Source: Sesamum alatum (Eukaryota; Streptophyta; Magnoliopsida; Lamiales; Pedaliaceae). From it: DNA of 64,000 nt. Both the position numbers and the translations under genes were made by a program. Position 1 is the stretch's first letter, and each line of letters starts with the position of its first letter. A model generated the notes under the pieces. The model saw only the letters and a list, made by a program, of their open reading frames with translations, made no database searches and was not told where the DNA came from. The stretch lies in the NCBI GenBank assembly GCA_034509735.1, contig JACGWO010000012.1, positions 20,613,188 to 20,677,187 of the forward strand, in the 5' to 3' direction. Below, one piece after another: positions 1-13,700 of the stretch.

Positions 1-790
1 AATTTTATATATATTTTAATGATAATATTACTATAAAAAAATTAATAATTCATTATTTAGGAACAGTACTTTAGACGGTCATGAAGCGCATATAAACCCT
101 TCCAATTTTTGTTTGTTTTAAAGAAGTGACCGTTCCTATCACCAGGTAAACAACCATTCCAAATCTATATAACAATCGTTCCTAAAAGCGGGTAAAAACG
201 AATTCCAAATTAGGGACAGACCGTTCCTACATGTATTCCAAATTTAATGCTTTCGTTGTTAGGTCTTCGTTCTAAATACAATATCAAAAACCGGTCCAAT
301 GTCGTATTCCAAATTAGAAGTACAAAATCCATTCCCAAGAACCGTGTCAAAATATATTCCCGTGACCGTTCCTAACTTCTATACCAGACCGTTCCAAGAC
401 GTATTCCAGAACCAGTGCTAAAATGTATCTGCCACTTATGCTGACAATTCCAAATTGTGTTCTGCCTACCGTTCCTAATTGTGCGATTTACTTTTGATAT
501 GACTGTTCCAAAAATTAATAAGGTGTTCCAAATACAAAAATTTAAATTCATACATACAAAGGTAATTAGGAACGGTAAAACAATTGTATGCCAAAAACCG
601 TTCCGAAATTGGAACGATCGCCCTGTTACCGTTCCTGATTATTTGGAACGCCTCTCCTTTCAACGGATAGCCTCCCGTTCCTTAACCGTTCCTAATACCA
701 GTCCAAATGAATCCAATGATCTATTTATCGTTCCAATTATGAAAAAAATCGTTCCTATACCCGTTGCAATTCCCACATTTTTTTGTAGTG
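1..790. mobile_element. Terminal region of a CACTA (En/Spm-type) DNA transposon
   Basis: The segment ends in TTTTTTTGTAGTG at 778-790, the reverse complement of the CACTACAA-type terminus of CACTA elements. From about 60 to 770 it is packed with short motifs in both orientations (ACCGTTCC or GGAACGGT, and TTCCAAAT). Dense direct and inverted subterminal repeats of this kind are typical of the ends of En/Spm elements, where they bind the transposase. The rest of the element lies to the left of the window. The 115-codon open frame at 457-804 is low-complexity repeat translation, not a gene. Confidence 0.72.
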
Positions 791-916
791 ATATGTTTTC
801 ATAATGCACAAATGAAAATTAATTCTTCTATTAAAATACGTGTAATGAGTTTTGTGTTTTATAGTTTACAACTTACTATTATTAACACGCCAATGAAAAA
901 TGACCATATAAAATAA

Positions 917-1561
917 GGGTTAAATTCATTTTGACCCCCTGTGATATAAGAGAGTATCAAAAAACCTCATGTGAAAATTTTAATATTAAAAATCACCTCT
1001 ATATTACGAACAATGAATCACACTGCCCTTGATCAACCTAAACAAATATTTTTAGGATCAATGACTAAAATTCCCCTCACATTTAGAATTGTATATTTAT
1101 ATAATATATTATATAAATTTTAATTAAAATATATTTATAAATTATAATATATTCACAATATATAAAATTAATTTTTATACTTTATATAATAAAATTATTA
1201 TTAAAAAAAAAAAAAAAGAAACCTCTCCTCCCCCCACCCCACCCCACGACCGCCTCCCCCTTCCCCCTCCCCCCGCAGAGGGGGGCGACGGCAATGGCCG
1301 CCGTCGCCGTCGCCCAGATGTCAGGGGCGACGCGATCTCCCCTGCTGTTGGGCGACTACATGAGGAGGGCGCGGCGACGTCGCCTCGCCGCGCTCTCTCT
1401 CTCTCTCTTTTTAAAATTATTTTTTTAATATTAAAATAATATTATATTAAAAATATTAATATAAATTATATATTTATATAAAATAATATTTTATTATTCG
1501 TATATATTTCTTTAAAAATTTGTTAAATTATATATATTATATATTATATATATTATATGTA

Positions 1562-1652
<91 letters not shown>

Positions 1653-1847
1653 CAAAATTATCCAGAAAATGCACTTTTACATGTCCAAGCGCAGTCAACA
1701 CGCGTGCATAACAAAACCTGGCCACAGAGAATTTTTTTGAATTTTATTTTATAACACAAGAGGTGTAAATGATACTTTAATTTTCACATGGGGGTTTTTT
1801 GAACATTCCCCTATATCACAGAGGGGGAGGTCTTTGTATTTTTCCAC
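917..1847. mobile_element. Mutator-like non-autonomous element with GC-rich core
   Basis: Imperfect terminal inverted repeats of roughly 90 bp: the left arm starts GGGTTAAATTCATTTTGACC, and the right arm read in reverse shares CTGTGATATA, TCAAAAAACC and CATGTGAAAATT in the same order. The element is flanked by a perfect 9-bp direct repeat ATAAAATAA (908-916 and 1848-1856), the target-duplication size of Mutator-like elements. The interior is AT-rich except for a sharply GC-rich block at about 1220-1400 and an AG microsatellite. No transposase frame is visible. Confidence 0.6.
1566..1651. repeat. (AG)n microsatellite
   Basis: About 43 uninterrupted AG units inside the Mutator-like element. 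The Ser-Leu open frame on the minus strand is only its translation. Confidence 0.97.
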
Positions 1848-1971
1848 ATAAAATAAAATGCAACATTACAATATTTCACTTTCAAACTATGTCTTATTAT
1901 CTTGATATATTTGGACCCATTTAAATCAATAGCTTCCGTCTTCATTCGGAAAATGGAGAAGGTTTGAGACA

Positions 1972-2279
1972 TCTATACTATTATAAAAGAAAATATTTGC
2001 TCTACCAATTTTTAAAATATTTAAATTTATTTTATTTATTTATTTCTTTTATTTTTTTTGTCAAAATAGTAATTTCAATATTTTTTAATAATTTCATAAT
2101 TACCCACTTCTCCATGTTTTCTCTCACCTTACTCCACGTTTCTTTCTTCTTATAGAATTTTTTTTTTCTCATTCCCTCACACCACCATTTTCTTTTCTCA
2201 AATTTCTATTTAGCTTTACATTTCTCTCCACAATTTTTTTTATATGCTCACGGGAACAGCATGCGACGACGACGACTAA
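1972..2279 (+). mobile_element. Short non-autonomous Helitron
   Basis: It starts TCTATACTATTATAAAAG right after an A (1971) and ends in CTAA right before a T (2280). This is the Helitron pattern of insertion between A and T with 5' TC and 3' CTRR. The last 35 bases contain GCTCACGGGAACAGCATGCG, homologous to the 3' hairpin region of the copy at 44202-44479. Length is about 308 bp and there is no coding capacity. Confidence 0.7.
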
Positions 2280-2372
2280 TCAAATAAAAAAGATAAGTGG
2301 AATTGTGTATCTATCTTAAAAGCCAGGTCTATAATCCCTCGTATAGTAACAAGTACACTTCTCTCTTCAGAA

Positions 2373-2590
2373 CTTTGGTATAATCACATGTAAAGTCCTT
2401 GTAATTTGAGAAATTACACTCAGTATCCTTGACGTTTGTTTCCATTCAACAAATAGATCCATCTGTTAGTAAAATTCACGTAAATTGCTCACATCGGCAA
2501 AAAATTTGAATGAAAATTCATAAAATTAACTTACAGGTTTATTATAGGTCAACCAAATCTGTTCTAATGGATGGGTAAAGATGTATAAAG
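2373..2590. repeat. Dispersed repeat, also present in the psaH intron
   Basis: This stretch and 24690-24920 share a succession of phrases in the same order (GAAATTACA, TTGTTTCC, AATAAAT or AACAAATAGATCC, CTGTTAG, AAAAAGTTTGAATG). They are two diverged copies of one non-coding repeat. No termini or target duplication were identified. Confidence 0.5.
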
Positions 2591-3312
2591 GTAGTTCTGT
2601 ACAAAAAAAATATATATATATATTTTTTAAAAAAAAAATATTTGATTTGCAATAAATTATTAATAAATCAATCGCGAATAAATATAAACTTACATTCAAT
2701 CATTTTGCTGATATCACCAAAATTCGCAAATTTTGGTTAACATATGGAATCTATTTATTAGACGGAAATAAAAATCAGCAGTACTACTTGTGATTTCCTA
2801 AATCAAAAGTAGTTCACGTGTAACCAAATGAAATTCACGTGCAATTATACGAGACTTCATAAAACGTAATTCTTGCTAGATATATCATGTCTTTATGTTG
2901 TTTTTCACGGCTCCTATCACAAGAAACAAACAAGATTTCCTGTCATGCATAATTCCAGGAGCAAAATGCGCCTTCAATAGGCAAGAAACTATAAGCCGGC
3001 TTATTGACTTACCAGAAGAAAACGACGGCCATAACAGAATTGGAAAAGAGCAGAGGACAGCATCTCTCTCCACGGTCAGGGATAGTATTATTTAAGAACA
3101 CTTTAGTGAACGATAGTGACCAAGGACAGGCGCGCAAGAAAGTAATCAAATTAAACGCATGCGGGCGCTAAATAGTACGAGCTAATCAGCTAATAGGACC
3201 TTGCGGCTACTTAGTAAGTAGGCTCGGAGTTACTGAGCTAAACTGAGCTACCCGACCAGCATTGTTCTAACTGAAAGGAAGAATAGAGGAAGTTGGTCTA
3301 CTGCTTGCGAAA

Positions 3313-4567
3313 ATGGCAGCATCTGGGCTCAACACTGCTCTTCTTGTTATTGATATGCAGGTATCCTTTTTCTTGAAGCTACAATCTTTTTCTCCTCTTT
3401 CTCTCCTTCTTTATCCTTTTTTTTCTTCTTTTTGGCAGAAAGATTTTATTTATGGTCCGATGCATGTGAAAGGTGGGGAAGCAATCGTGCCTAATGTGAT
3501 CAAGGCTGTTGAAGTAGCTCGAAGCCGTAGCATTCCTGTTATTTGGGTACCCTTTTTGTTTTCTTTGAGTATGTGATTATCTTGGATGATGCTTGTAGTC
3601 ATAAGCAGATAAAAATAACAGCAATTTACCTCCCTGTCTTTTTTAAAATAGAAGATATGAAGGTAATTTGCACGTATCACATATCACAGGGGTAACTTGC
3701 ATTTTTCCCGCCATGAAATCGTAATATGTGAAACAAGGGAAATGGATGTAGGTTGTTCGTGAGCACGATCCGTTAGGGAGAGACGTTGAATTGTGGCGCA
3801 GGCACTTCTACTCTGCTGATAAACCAAAACCGGCCGCTAAGGGTAGTGTAGGTGCAGAATTGGTTGAGGGGCTGGTGATCAAGGATGATGACTATAAGCT
3901 GGTGAAGACGAGGTTTAGTGCATTTTTCAACACACATCTTCATTCGTATCTTCAGGGTGCCGGTGTTAATAAGTTAGTGATCACTGGTAATATTATTACA
4001 ACTTCAACTTTTTTCTGCTCTTCCATCTTATGATTGAGCTTCTTATGGTTTAATCCTTTCGTTATGTCGTTTAGGCGTTCAAACTCCAAATTGCATCCGG
4101 CAGACTGTGTTTGATGCAGTGGCATTGGATTATCATTCAGTTACTGTGATTGTTGATGCTACTGCTGCTGCCACGCCTGATATACATAACGGTACCTACT
4201 AACGCAACCCTCAAACGCTAGGATCTGTGCATTCTCAGATAGTAGTTTTCCATTTTAATTATTGTGATTACAACATTATGACATGGTTATGAGTATCAAC
4301 ACATGACGTTCTTAAACTTCCAAACTTCTGCTAGATGAGTTTATGTAATGTAATTGGATTCTTGAGTTGCTGTTGTACTTATGTACTTGATCAGTCATTG
4401 TGAAGTATATCATCGTTCAGTAACGAAACGAAGCCCGCCTTTTGAACTAAGGTTGCTGAAACAATAATAATATATATAACGCGCTGTTTGGTCTTGCAGC
4501 GAATATGATTGACATGAAGAACATTGGCGTTGGCACTCCAACACTCAAAGAATGGTGTAAAATCTGA
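3313..4567 (+). CDS. Isochorismatase-fold hydrolase (plant cysteine hydrolase, At3g16190-like)
   Basis: Five exons (3313-3360, 3439-3546, 3752-3986, 4075-4191, 4500-4567) with GT-AG introns join to a 191-residue protein. It is a single isochorismatase-fold domain. The family's catalytic triad appears to be intact: Asp14 in LLVIDMQKDF, Lys104 in VKTRFSAF and Cys137 in GVQTPNCIRQTVFDA. The start is the only Met ahead of the first beta strand, and the length fits the family (about 190-200). Plant members include nicotinamidases and relatives of unknown substrate. The sequence closely resembles Arabidopsis At3g16190 as I recall it, whose substrate is not settled. No transit peptide is evident, so a cytosolic location is inferred. 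Intron 2 holds a diverged non-coding repeat. Confidence 0.93.
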
Positions 4568-4726
4568 TTGATTGGAACCACAACGATATTTTCGTGTTAT
4601 ATTTCAGTCTGTTGTTTGTAGTGTATATGGATTGGCTGCTGCTGCATAATTTTATGTGCGAAGTAATGTGGAAGTCTGTCTCTTTCTCTTTCAAAAGTGA
4701 ATAAAATAGAAATGGCAGGAAAAATG

Positions 4727-4800
4727 TGCTTTCATTGAGAGTCGAACTCAAGACCTCCCGCTTACTAAACGGGTGCTCTAACCAACTGAGCTATGAAAGC
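4727..4800 (-). tRNA. tRNA-Thr (anticodon AGT)
   Basis: Read on the minus strand, the acceptor arms GCTTTCA and TGAAAGC pair perfectly and are followed by discriminator A. The anticodon stem encloses the loop TTAGTAA with anticodon AGT, and the T arm has the standard GTTCGACTC loop. Length is 74 nt, with no intron and no encoded CCA, as in nuclear tRNA genes. It lies about 160 bp downstream of the hydrolase gene on the opposite strand. Confidence 0.95.
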
Positions 4801-5811
4801 TTTCCATGTTCGCTTTTGGCATTGTGATTTAATTTATTCAAACTCAATTTTAACTATTATTATTTTTGTGTTGGTAACGGTACAAACTACAAAGCAAAGG
4901 CTCAACTAATTGTTCGTTTTGTTCAAATGAGACGAAAGGGAAAGGAGAGGAGGAGGGAAAGAATAATTATTTTTCTTTAAATTATTTGGTATGATTGAAA
5001 GTGGAGTAAATCTCAAATATTTTTTTTTGTTTTGTACGAAAAAAATAGATTGAGAAGAAATGACTAATTTTTGTAATTTTACTATTTAATCATTTCTCTT
5101 CATTTTGTATTAAAAAATAAACAAGTTAATATTGTACTAATATAATTTTAGTATATCAAAGATCTAAAATCTTATTAATAAAAATATATATCAAACAAGA
5201 ATAATAATATTTTTTTATTAATAAAAATATTCATCAAAATGAATATTGTTCATTTCTTCTAAAATAATCAGTTTAAATAAAATAAAAATTACCACCAACG
5301 CCTTCAAATGAAGAATTCAAATTCAAATATCAGCGTCTTTCTTGGTACCAAAAATTCTGAAAACCCGCAAATGCATTACCTGATTGTTGACTTCGACTGA
5401 GTAGTTTTTCTAACAAATTGGTTATTTTTTCTTCGAAAATTATGTACGGCATTATCGGTGGAAAAGAGAAAAGAATTGGACAGAAATATTTATATATATA
5501 TATGGGCAATATAGCAAATAAAATAATATATATTGTTTTGTCTTTTTTGCCTTAAACTTCCACTTTCCGCCCAATTTTGGACGAAAACAAAATTGAACTC
5601 TGAAGGGATTTCATGTACATTCAGTTTTACTTTCCTCCATCTCTTCCCCCAAATCAAACACTAAATTTTTTCTTATACATCCCTTTTTACTTCCACTTCT
5701 CCTATACTATCCCTTTTCCCCCAACCAAACATATCCTAAATTGTTTCTAAGAAATAATAATGTGTGTCGGCCCTTTGATATAGAATTAGCCCAACTCTAT
5801 CTCTTCATATT

Positions 5812-5941
5812 AGATTTTTTATTACCAATTCATATCGCTATCTCGTATATTGTGTTGTAGAATATCTTTTCAATATACAAAAATCATAATATCTCTTACA
5901 CACAATATACGAGATGCAATATGAATTTACAACAAAAAATC
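5812..5941. mobile_element. Hairpin MITE, about 130 bp
   Basis: The left arm (GATTTTTTATTACCAATTCA, then ATCTCGTATATTGTGT) is matched in reverse by the right arm (ACACAATATACGAGAT, then GAATTTACAACAAAAAATC). The two arms are nearly the whole element, so single strands would fold into one long hairpin. Target duplication was not resolved. Confidence 0.6.
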
Positions 5942-6894
5942 CAATCCGCTGGTTCTTGACGGGGACAGGAAAAGGATATATGACAGAGGGCAAATTGGGT
6001 TGCAACTGGAGCTGTGTTGTTCTTGGACACCATTATTATATGGATATTTTGCTTCCACTTGCAAAATGATTTAGTTTTCCATCTCTCTATTCAGCATTAT
6101 TCTCCACTTTTCGAGCTCTTTACATACAGATTGAGTATGTTTACTTTTGTGGTTGGAATAATAGTTGATAGAATTCAATTGGATAAAAATATGGGATAGG
6201 ATAATTTAATATTTTATACAATAATTAGTGTAATAGATTATTTGATTGATTATCATAAAACTTGAATTTTCCAAAATTGTTCTTAACAGCTAGATTTAAA
6301 AAATTAAAAAAAAAAAAAAAAAAAAGGAATTGTGCTTATAAATTTTGCCGTCTTGGAGGGTGTTTGGATTAATTTATAAATTTTTAAAATCTTACGATAT
6401 TTTTTAGAATTCAAAGTATCATACAATGTTCAATATTTTTTAAATGCTTATAAACTCAATTGAAAAAACTATGAGTTTCTAACTTATTTTTTGCAAGAAA
6501 TTTAATAAATCATTTCAAACCTAACAATGAAATTCTAATATCATTGAAGCACCAAAACGGATATTGAAATTTTAGAATCTAGATAAAAAATAAAAAATTT
6601 AAAATCTGAAAATTAAAATCTAAATTCTGCAATTTGAATTTTAAAATTTTAATCTCCAAAATCATGAAACAAAATCTTAATTTTAAAATTTGACCATCAT
6701 TTCCTTTCTTATTTTAGGCACATTGTAGTAAAACAACATGTTGAGCAAATTTTGTGCTTGGACGGATAAATATATCAAACCTCATAGGTCAAATTAGTTA
6801 TCCACCATTTTCAGGGGCCGTATCAAGCCCCCCTATTGAGAGCAGGTCTCAGTCCATTAAAGTAAACATGGATGGAAAAGTCTTGGCGGATCAA

Positions 6895-7030
6895 GTTTGG
6901 CCGAATCTAATCAATTATAAAGTAAGTGTAGTACATTTACTATGTGATTGGTCATTTTTCCTAAATTATATATCAATCACATCGCAAGTGTATTGCACTT
7001 GCCATATGATTGGTTCAAGTTCGGCCAAAC
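6895..7030. mobile_element. Small inverted-repeat element
   Basis: Perfect 11-bp terminal inverted repeats GTTTGGCCGAA (6895-6905) and TTCGGCCAAAC (7020-7030) bracket 114 bp that contains further imperfect inverted copies (ATGTGATTGG and CCATATGATTGG). The layout is MITE-like, but no target duplication was found. Confidence 0.45.
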
Positions 7031-7757
7031 CAAATTCGGACTAGAATTTCCTATCATTGGATATGGATGAAGAGCGGTTTTGGACCGCTATCCACCCTTA
7101 ACCCACAAAGACAAAGTAAACAAGACCTATATAATACGGGTTCAATAATTTGGGCCTCTCAACTTTAATCGATTGATAAAATTCAGGCTTTAATATGTAG
7201 AAATTGTGTAATATTATTTCAAAATAATACAGAAATATGAGTAAGTAAAACCCAGAGACCACCTAACCTAAATGGAAAATACATTGTTGAGAGGTATAAA
7301 ATTGAGAAATAACACTCCACATCATCATAATTTTAAGTCTTCAAAAGCTAATTTTCCATAGTAAAAGTCTGTGTAATCAATTATAATATACCTGTTCCTC
7401 TGCTGATGCACAGATTCAAGACAAAACTCATACAATCTTGATTCCTCACAAATCAAAATCAGGTTAATCAAAGGGAACCCTTATGCAATTTCTTGAACAA
7501 AACTTATCATCATCAAGCAACAAAACAATGTGGATTGTGGACTGGTAATATTCAATGCAGAATCGGCAATACAGCTAAGTTGTATAACAGACGTCAAAAA
7601 ATATATTCAAGGAAACATATTCAGCGCGCACACAATCACTCGTGCTGTACATTAATGAAAATGATTCCGGGGTGGGGTTTGGACTAACAGCCAGGCCGTC
7701 GATGTAAATATAAGAAGAAATTTGGGTACCGAGTGAACCAAACTCGTGCAAGAGTAG

Positions 7758-10700
7758 TTATGTATCATCAAGATCAACGCCAATAGATGAACTCAGTCTT
7801 TGGATCTGCAAACATATGCAGAAATACAGATAATACGCGAGAGCTATGAAATACTAGTAAACAACACATTTTAAGGTAAAAAACAGCCTACCTTATTCAC
7901 AAGTAAGTTTACTTGCTCTCTGTACATCTCCTTTAGATCAACAATATCAGCACGGAGTTCTTCCAACTACAATAAACATCCACTTCTACATATCAGCAAT
8001 GAACGACTAACAGAAACGGTGTATTTCACATCAACAATATATAGTTACTAAAAGTGCTTTAGAACAGAAAACAATAAAGTCAAGGCAACTCTGTTCCCCA
8101 GATCAAAGGAATGCATGCTTCACGGTGATATTCATTTCACTGAGTTCTGTCTCAAATCAATTAATAGTAATGTTGAAAAATTGGCTTCCATTAAAAGGAA
8201 TCAAGTTTTATAATCCAATTGGTTTTTAGTGCTACGAAAACATCATGGACAAAGAATAATGCTATTCTCTCTCCCAGGTTACAAAATGTAGACCGCAAGT
8301 TTCCTTTTAACATGCTTTGACCAAGTTCGATTTCCAAGTTAGTCATATAATATTATAGTCTTGCATGGTTAATAAATAAATTTTCAATCCGGATATACCT
8401 CCAGGAAAAGGACACTAAATTCTGCACGAGCAGTTAGGAAGTAATTTGTACTGTTATTTTTCATGCAAGCCAAGTTTTCCTATACGAGTCATTGATTCAA
8501 TAGCACACAGTCCAATTTTCTGCCAACCAGTAACTCTACAGGTCTTGCACCATTGTTCATTTGTTCAAATGCTATTCTGTGCATAGAGAAATCAACTGTA
8601 ATCATGCGTTGATGAATGGAACAGAAGCCTTGTTTCTTGTGATCCGCCATTTATTTTTGTTCACAGTCAATTTCTCAATTTCCAGGCTGTCTTTCTTCTC
8701 ACTCAAAAGTCACTGAATGATATGAATAAAATAATTTGTTTTCCTTAACTAAATTTTATCTAGAATAAAGAAAAAACAAAAAGGTTATTTTTTGGGCTAT
8801 AAGATAAAGCGGAAAATTTTGAGATACCTCTTCATCACGTTCCCCCATCAACTCCAGTGCAGCCGAGTGTCTCCGTCTAAGTGCTTCTAATTCTGCTCGT
8901 ATTCCAGGTAATGTAGTAGCTTCTGCCCGTAACTTTTCGCACTGCACCATGTGTAACCAATTGCTATATAAATCAGAGGAGTTCTTTATTTGGTATAACT
9001 AGGAGACTTTTTAATTTCCTCAACTACAACATAAGTTTACTGCAACCATATCTCCTTGACTAAAAAGTAACTCTTCCTCTATGGCATATGCAACCAACTA
9101 GCTAGTAAGATGAAAAACAGAGTTCAGATGTCCCCTAGGTGCAGAGTGATGGAAGGAGTGCTAACGGAGTCTTACCTGTGCTGTCATTTTAACTAATTCC
9201 TCTGCTAGAGAGTCACGAATGGATTCCATAGAAGCCTGAAGAGGATAAGATTACAGTTAAAAAGCAGGACTCTAGACAGGGCATCAAGAACTAGCATTTA
9301 CACACAAATAACTAGAACCATAGAAATGAATACTAAATGCAGTTAATGAATCAGAGATTCATTTTATACCAATCTAGATGCATAAGATGCAAGCTCTCCC
9401 TCCTTTTGACGAAGAGCAGCTTCAAAAGTGCTTGATGTCACACTCTTCATATAATATGGACTCACAGCACCTTCTCCCACAAATCTACGTTCAGATGAAT
9501 TCTCAGATGAGTCCAAAGTTGTTTGCAGAAAGTAGCTTTCTTCCATATTGCCCAAGCTGCTCGTGCTCGAAATCTTACGAGTCAAGTTACCTGTTGAAGT
9601 AAATTGTCAAACGCAACGGCAGATTACATATACAAGTTACTGGCATATAGTTGATGATGAACTACCATTATCAAAGGCAGCTGAGCTTGGCCTTGTTCTG
9701 GGGCTTTGATCAGGTACGGCAGAAGACTGAAGGCTGACAGCCCTTTCCTGATCCAGACGCGCAGCTTTTTCGCGCTCTAGTTCCTGTTAAAGAATAATTT
9801 ATTCTGTAAGCTAGTGTGTCGAACAATAACCTGGACTAATAATCACAATGAGAACCACTGGAATGAAATATGCTAAACCAAGCATTTATTTAACCCTACG
9901 AGCCAGCTTTCTTTCTACTCTTCAAATTAAAAGGAATATGAAAGATAATAAAAAACCTTCTGTTAAACTAAAATAGTATATATATTTGCAGTTTTAAGTA
10001 CCTGGACTGTACAATAACAAATACACAGGTAGTTCTGGCACATGTGATAAGGAATATAGAGCTAAACTTGCTACCTTCTGCAGAAGCTCTTGGTGCACCA
10101 GTGCTTCATGCAACTCCTCCTTGTGCTTTCTCCTGAGTTCCCTAATTTCTTCTTCTAACTGATGCGCACGACTTTCATGCGTGTCAGCCTCCTCCTTCAA
10201 AGCAAGATATTCCTGCCTATTTTCTGCTGCCCTCTGTCTCTCCTTTTCAAGAGATCTTGTTAGCTGTGTCTGCTCGGCTCTAAGGCATGATATCTGCAAA
10301 AATGTTCTAGCATAAGCTAACCATCAAAATAAACTTTAGCTCAAGAAAACAAAGAAAGTAACAGAGAAGAAAACCTGAGCTTCAAGAACATTTATCCGAG
10401 ATAGAGTTTGAGTTAAACGCTCATTGATAGAACGCTCCTTCTCCTCTGCAGCCGCAGCTTTGCCTTCTGCTTCCTGCAAGTCAGCTCAAGACTGCATTTA
10501 GATGTCTCAAAACTAAAATATCAAGCAGAGAGTAAGTTTCTCTAAAAACCTGAAGCCGTGAGTTTAGAGATCTTTCAACAGCAGCCCACGCTTCCGCCCT
10601 TCTTGAGGCTGTTTCCTGGCATTAAAGAATCATAGTTAAAAAGGAGTCAAGTGTAATCATCTACAAGACTTACTAATTACACAGTACCTGCATCGCTTCA

Positions 10701-13700
10701 ATCTGCCTTAAAAGGGGCCTGGTAGACTCAGGAACTTGAGTTATTAACTCCTCACACCTACGCTCACTTGCCTAGGATGAGTATTTCAAAGTCAGATGAC
10801 AGACTTCCAAGCATTTTTTGAAACAAAAAGATATAGCACTTCTATATAGCCCTAAAAATCCCCCAACATACTTGATATCGCTTTTGAAGATCCTCAATGT
10901 CCCTGCGAAGCATGTCTTCTCTAAAAACTGCCTGCATCAGAATGAGACTATTTCATTTTAGAACTAATGGATGAATTAGTACCATCAATCTTTACCCAAA
11001 AAATAACCTGCTGCTCCTTTCTGCTCAGAGTTTGCCTCAATTCTTCAAGTGTCTGAACTAGCAGACTTTCCCGGTCCCCAGCCTCTCTTAGACGACTTTC
11101 CAGTTCAATTCTTGCTTCAGTGTCCGCGCGTGCCTCTGCTAATGCTTCAGCTTCCTTTGCCGCGTTTAGAGCATTTGTGTAGTATTCTTTTTGAGTTGCA
11201 AGTTCAGCTTGGTGTTTTTCTACAGTTTCTTGGAGCAACTTTTCAGTTGCTGCCTTGTCTCTTTTTATGCTATCAACTTTATTCTCTTCAACCTGGGGGA
11301 AAAACATTAAAATCGACATGCATCCCAAATGGAATGATAATTAAGAAATGAACAGCAAATATAGGAAATGGTCAAAGCAAAAAACAAGAGAAAACAGCAA
11401 AACTAATCGAGAACTAAAAAGCTTTTCAATTCAAATGACAGAAGAACAATGGCATCATAATCTTAAAAGTTAAGAAGCAAGTGCTCCATGAAATGAACAA
11501 CTATGGCCGAGAATATAAAATTAGTGGCTCGCGAATGCATCATATCAAAGAAAGGACAGCATCTCATTTTTCATTCCTCTTGTAACTCTTCTGGAAAGGA
11601 ATCCTAAAGCGAGTGATTCCAAAATTAGACGACATTTGCAAGGCAAATCAAAGAACCCAACTGAAGTGTGCTTCAAACATGTAATGTGATACGCAAAGCT
11701 TGTATAGTGTAAGAAAAAAGAGAGCGATCATACTCAACTACGTCTCCTACGGGCTTGCCCAGAGGCTGTAAATCTCATTTGATCCATTCAGTCCAATAAA
11801 AGGGAAAAAGGAGAAACAATTATTAGAGGATCTGCAATTTCCGTGGAACAGGTGCTGATGTATAGAATCCCATTCCTATAGGGTCTAGAATTGATTAGGA
11901 AGAACTAAAATTAGTGAACCTATTTCAATCTCCTCAGAAGATGCATGAAAACAGAGACTCGGCAGAATAAGCATATAAGAAAACTAATCTTATCAGAAAA
12001 CTTGTATAGAAAGGGAAAACTAGAAATACAATATATTATGATCAGGTAAGAACTCTCAGCTTGAACAAACCTAAGTACTCAAGAAACCTACCTGTAGCTT
12101 TGTAAGCAATCCTTTCTTCTCCTCCTCGAGCTCTCTGATCTAGGTTCCAAGCAAAGTAAGGAAAAATGCATAAAGGGCTGGCTCATGCTATCAATTAGCA
12201 GAAAGAATGTCAGTCACGAAGATAAGAAACTGATCCTACATATGCGTACCTGTGCCCTTAACTTTCTAATATGAGATTCCTGAGCAGCTTGCTTTTTTGA
12301 GAGCTCTTCACCTGAAGATTATTGTAAGCATGATGAACTCGAATACCAGTTGTAATCGTAAATGAGTGACACATGCATATAAGTGAGATCATAAGCAACT
12401 ACAAAGAAGTCTTTCTCCTTAATTTTGAATTCTCATTTCAAGAACATCTTAATGCCGAGATTAATGGCAAGAAAAGCCTACTGTTTTAACAGAATAAGTG
12501 CCACTCCATCAAGCCAAGAACATAGCCAATATTGTTGAGCAAGTAACTCCTCAATTTTATTTAACACCTCTTCCTACAACAATTGTGAGAGCGGTCAACA
12601 AAACTATACACTGGGGTTCAAAAGTCAAGCAAAATGTTTAGGCATTTATCTAACTACCAGCTAGAGCAGCATACATCGCCAAGAAACTAAGCACCTCCAG
12701 TTAAGGGGAGCTTTCCAGTCCACCTATTGCCACATGCATTTCCAGCCTCTGTAAGATAGTACGTGTACTATTTCTGTTGCCCAAAATCTATCCTAGTTAA
12801 TATTAAATCTACCTTGTACCCATAAAGATAACTCATTGTAAACTTCCATGCAACAACGAAAGATTTTTAGGCTAGACAAGTGACTGATAAAAGTGGCACT
12901 GAAGTTATTGTCCACGCTCATTAGTTGTTCAGACCTTCTGCCATCACTTGAGTGATGATTTCATCTTTCTCCTTCAGAAGGGCTGCAGCATCACTTTTCT
13001 TGTTCTGTTCTCTGCGCAGTGTATCCCTCTCCTTAGTGAGAGCATAAACCTGAACTAATGCAAGTCAACCACTTATCTCCACCATAATTCATATGAACAT
13101 GATTAATCAGAAAAATTAAGTTGCCTAAAACATATGAAAGGCACATAGACCAAATAGCTAGAATATGGAAGTCAAGCAACTAATAAAACCAGATAATACA
13201 ATGTGTTATTATAGAAAGGATGCAGACTAATTAACAAGACATTTTTGTAAGTATGCCAATATAATGAAGATGCCCAAGTCAGCTCTTGCCCAACACGGCC
13301 AGAAAGTAAAGTTTCACCTTGGTAGATTGATAATGAAAACTTTAGCTTCAATTGTTGTCTAAATGAGAATATAAGACAAGCATCCTACAGAAAACAATGT
13401 ATACGACAAGACATGAGGTGTCGCATTGTTAATTAAGATTTTCATCAATAAGTATATTGCTAGGTGAGATTGGAAAACATTTAAAAAGGCTAAACAAATT
13501 ATTTTAGTCCAAGTCAAGCTCTTTCTTGCAGAAATCTATATTTTACTTAAATAGATAAAGGATGTCACTATCACTAAGGACAACATGACCCTGTCAAAGA
13601 CTCAAGAGTAAATGGAAGCATAAGATAGACAGTAATCAGTCAAATAAATTGTTCTAATTCCTTAACAAATAGTCAAATCTTGAAACTATAGTCCATTTCC

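Larger units (their letters stand above)
4801..7757. other. Intergenic, AT-rich; no gene seen
   Basis: About 3 kb without a coherent coding frame. It holds two small inverted-repeat elements (5812-5941 and 6895-7030) and an A-tract near 6308. Everything else is AT-rich sequence in which I recognise nothing. Confidence 0.6.

Noticed and set aside
457..804. 115-codon frame at the left edge
   Set aside because: Translation of the repeated CCGTTCC and TTCCAAA motifs of the CACTA subterminal region.
1537..1725. Ser-Leu repeat protein frame
   Set aside because: Translation of the AG microsatellite.
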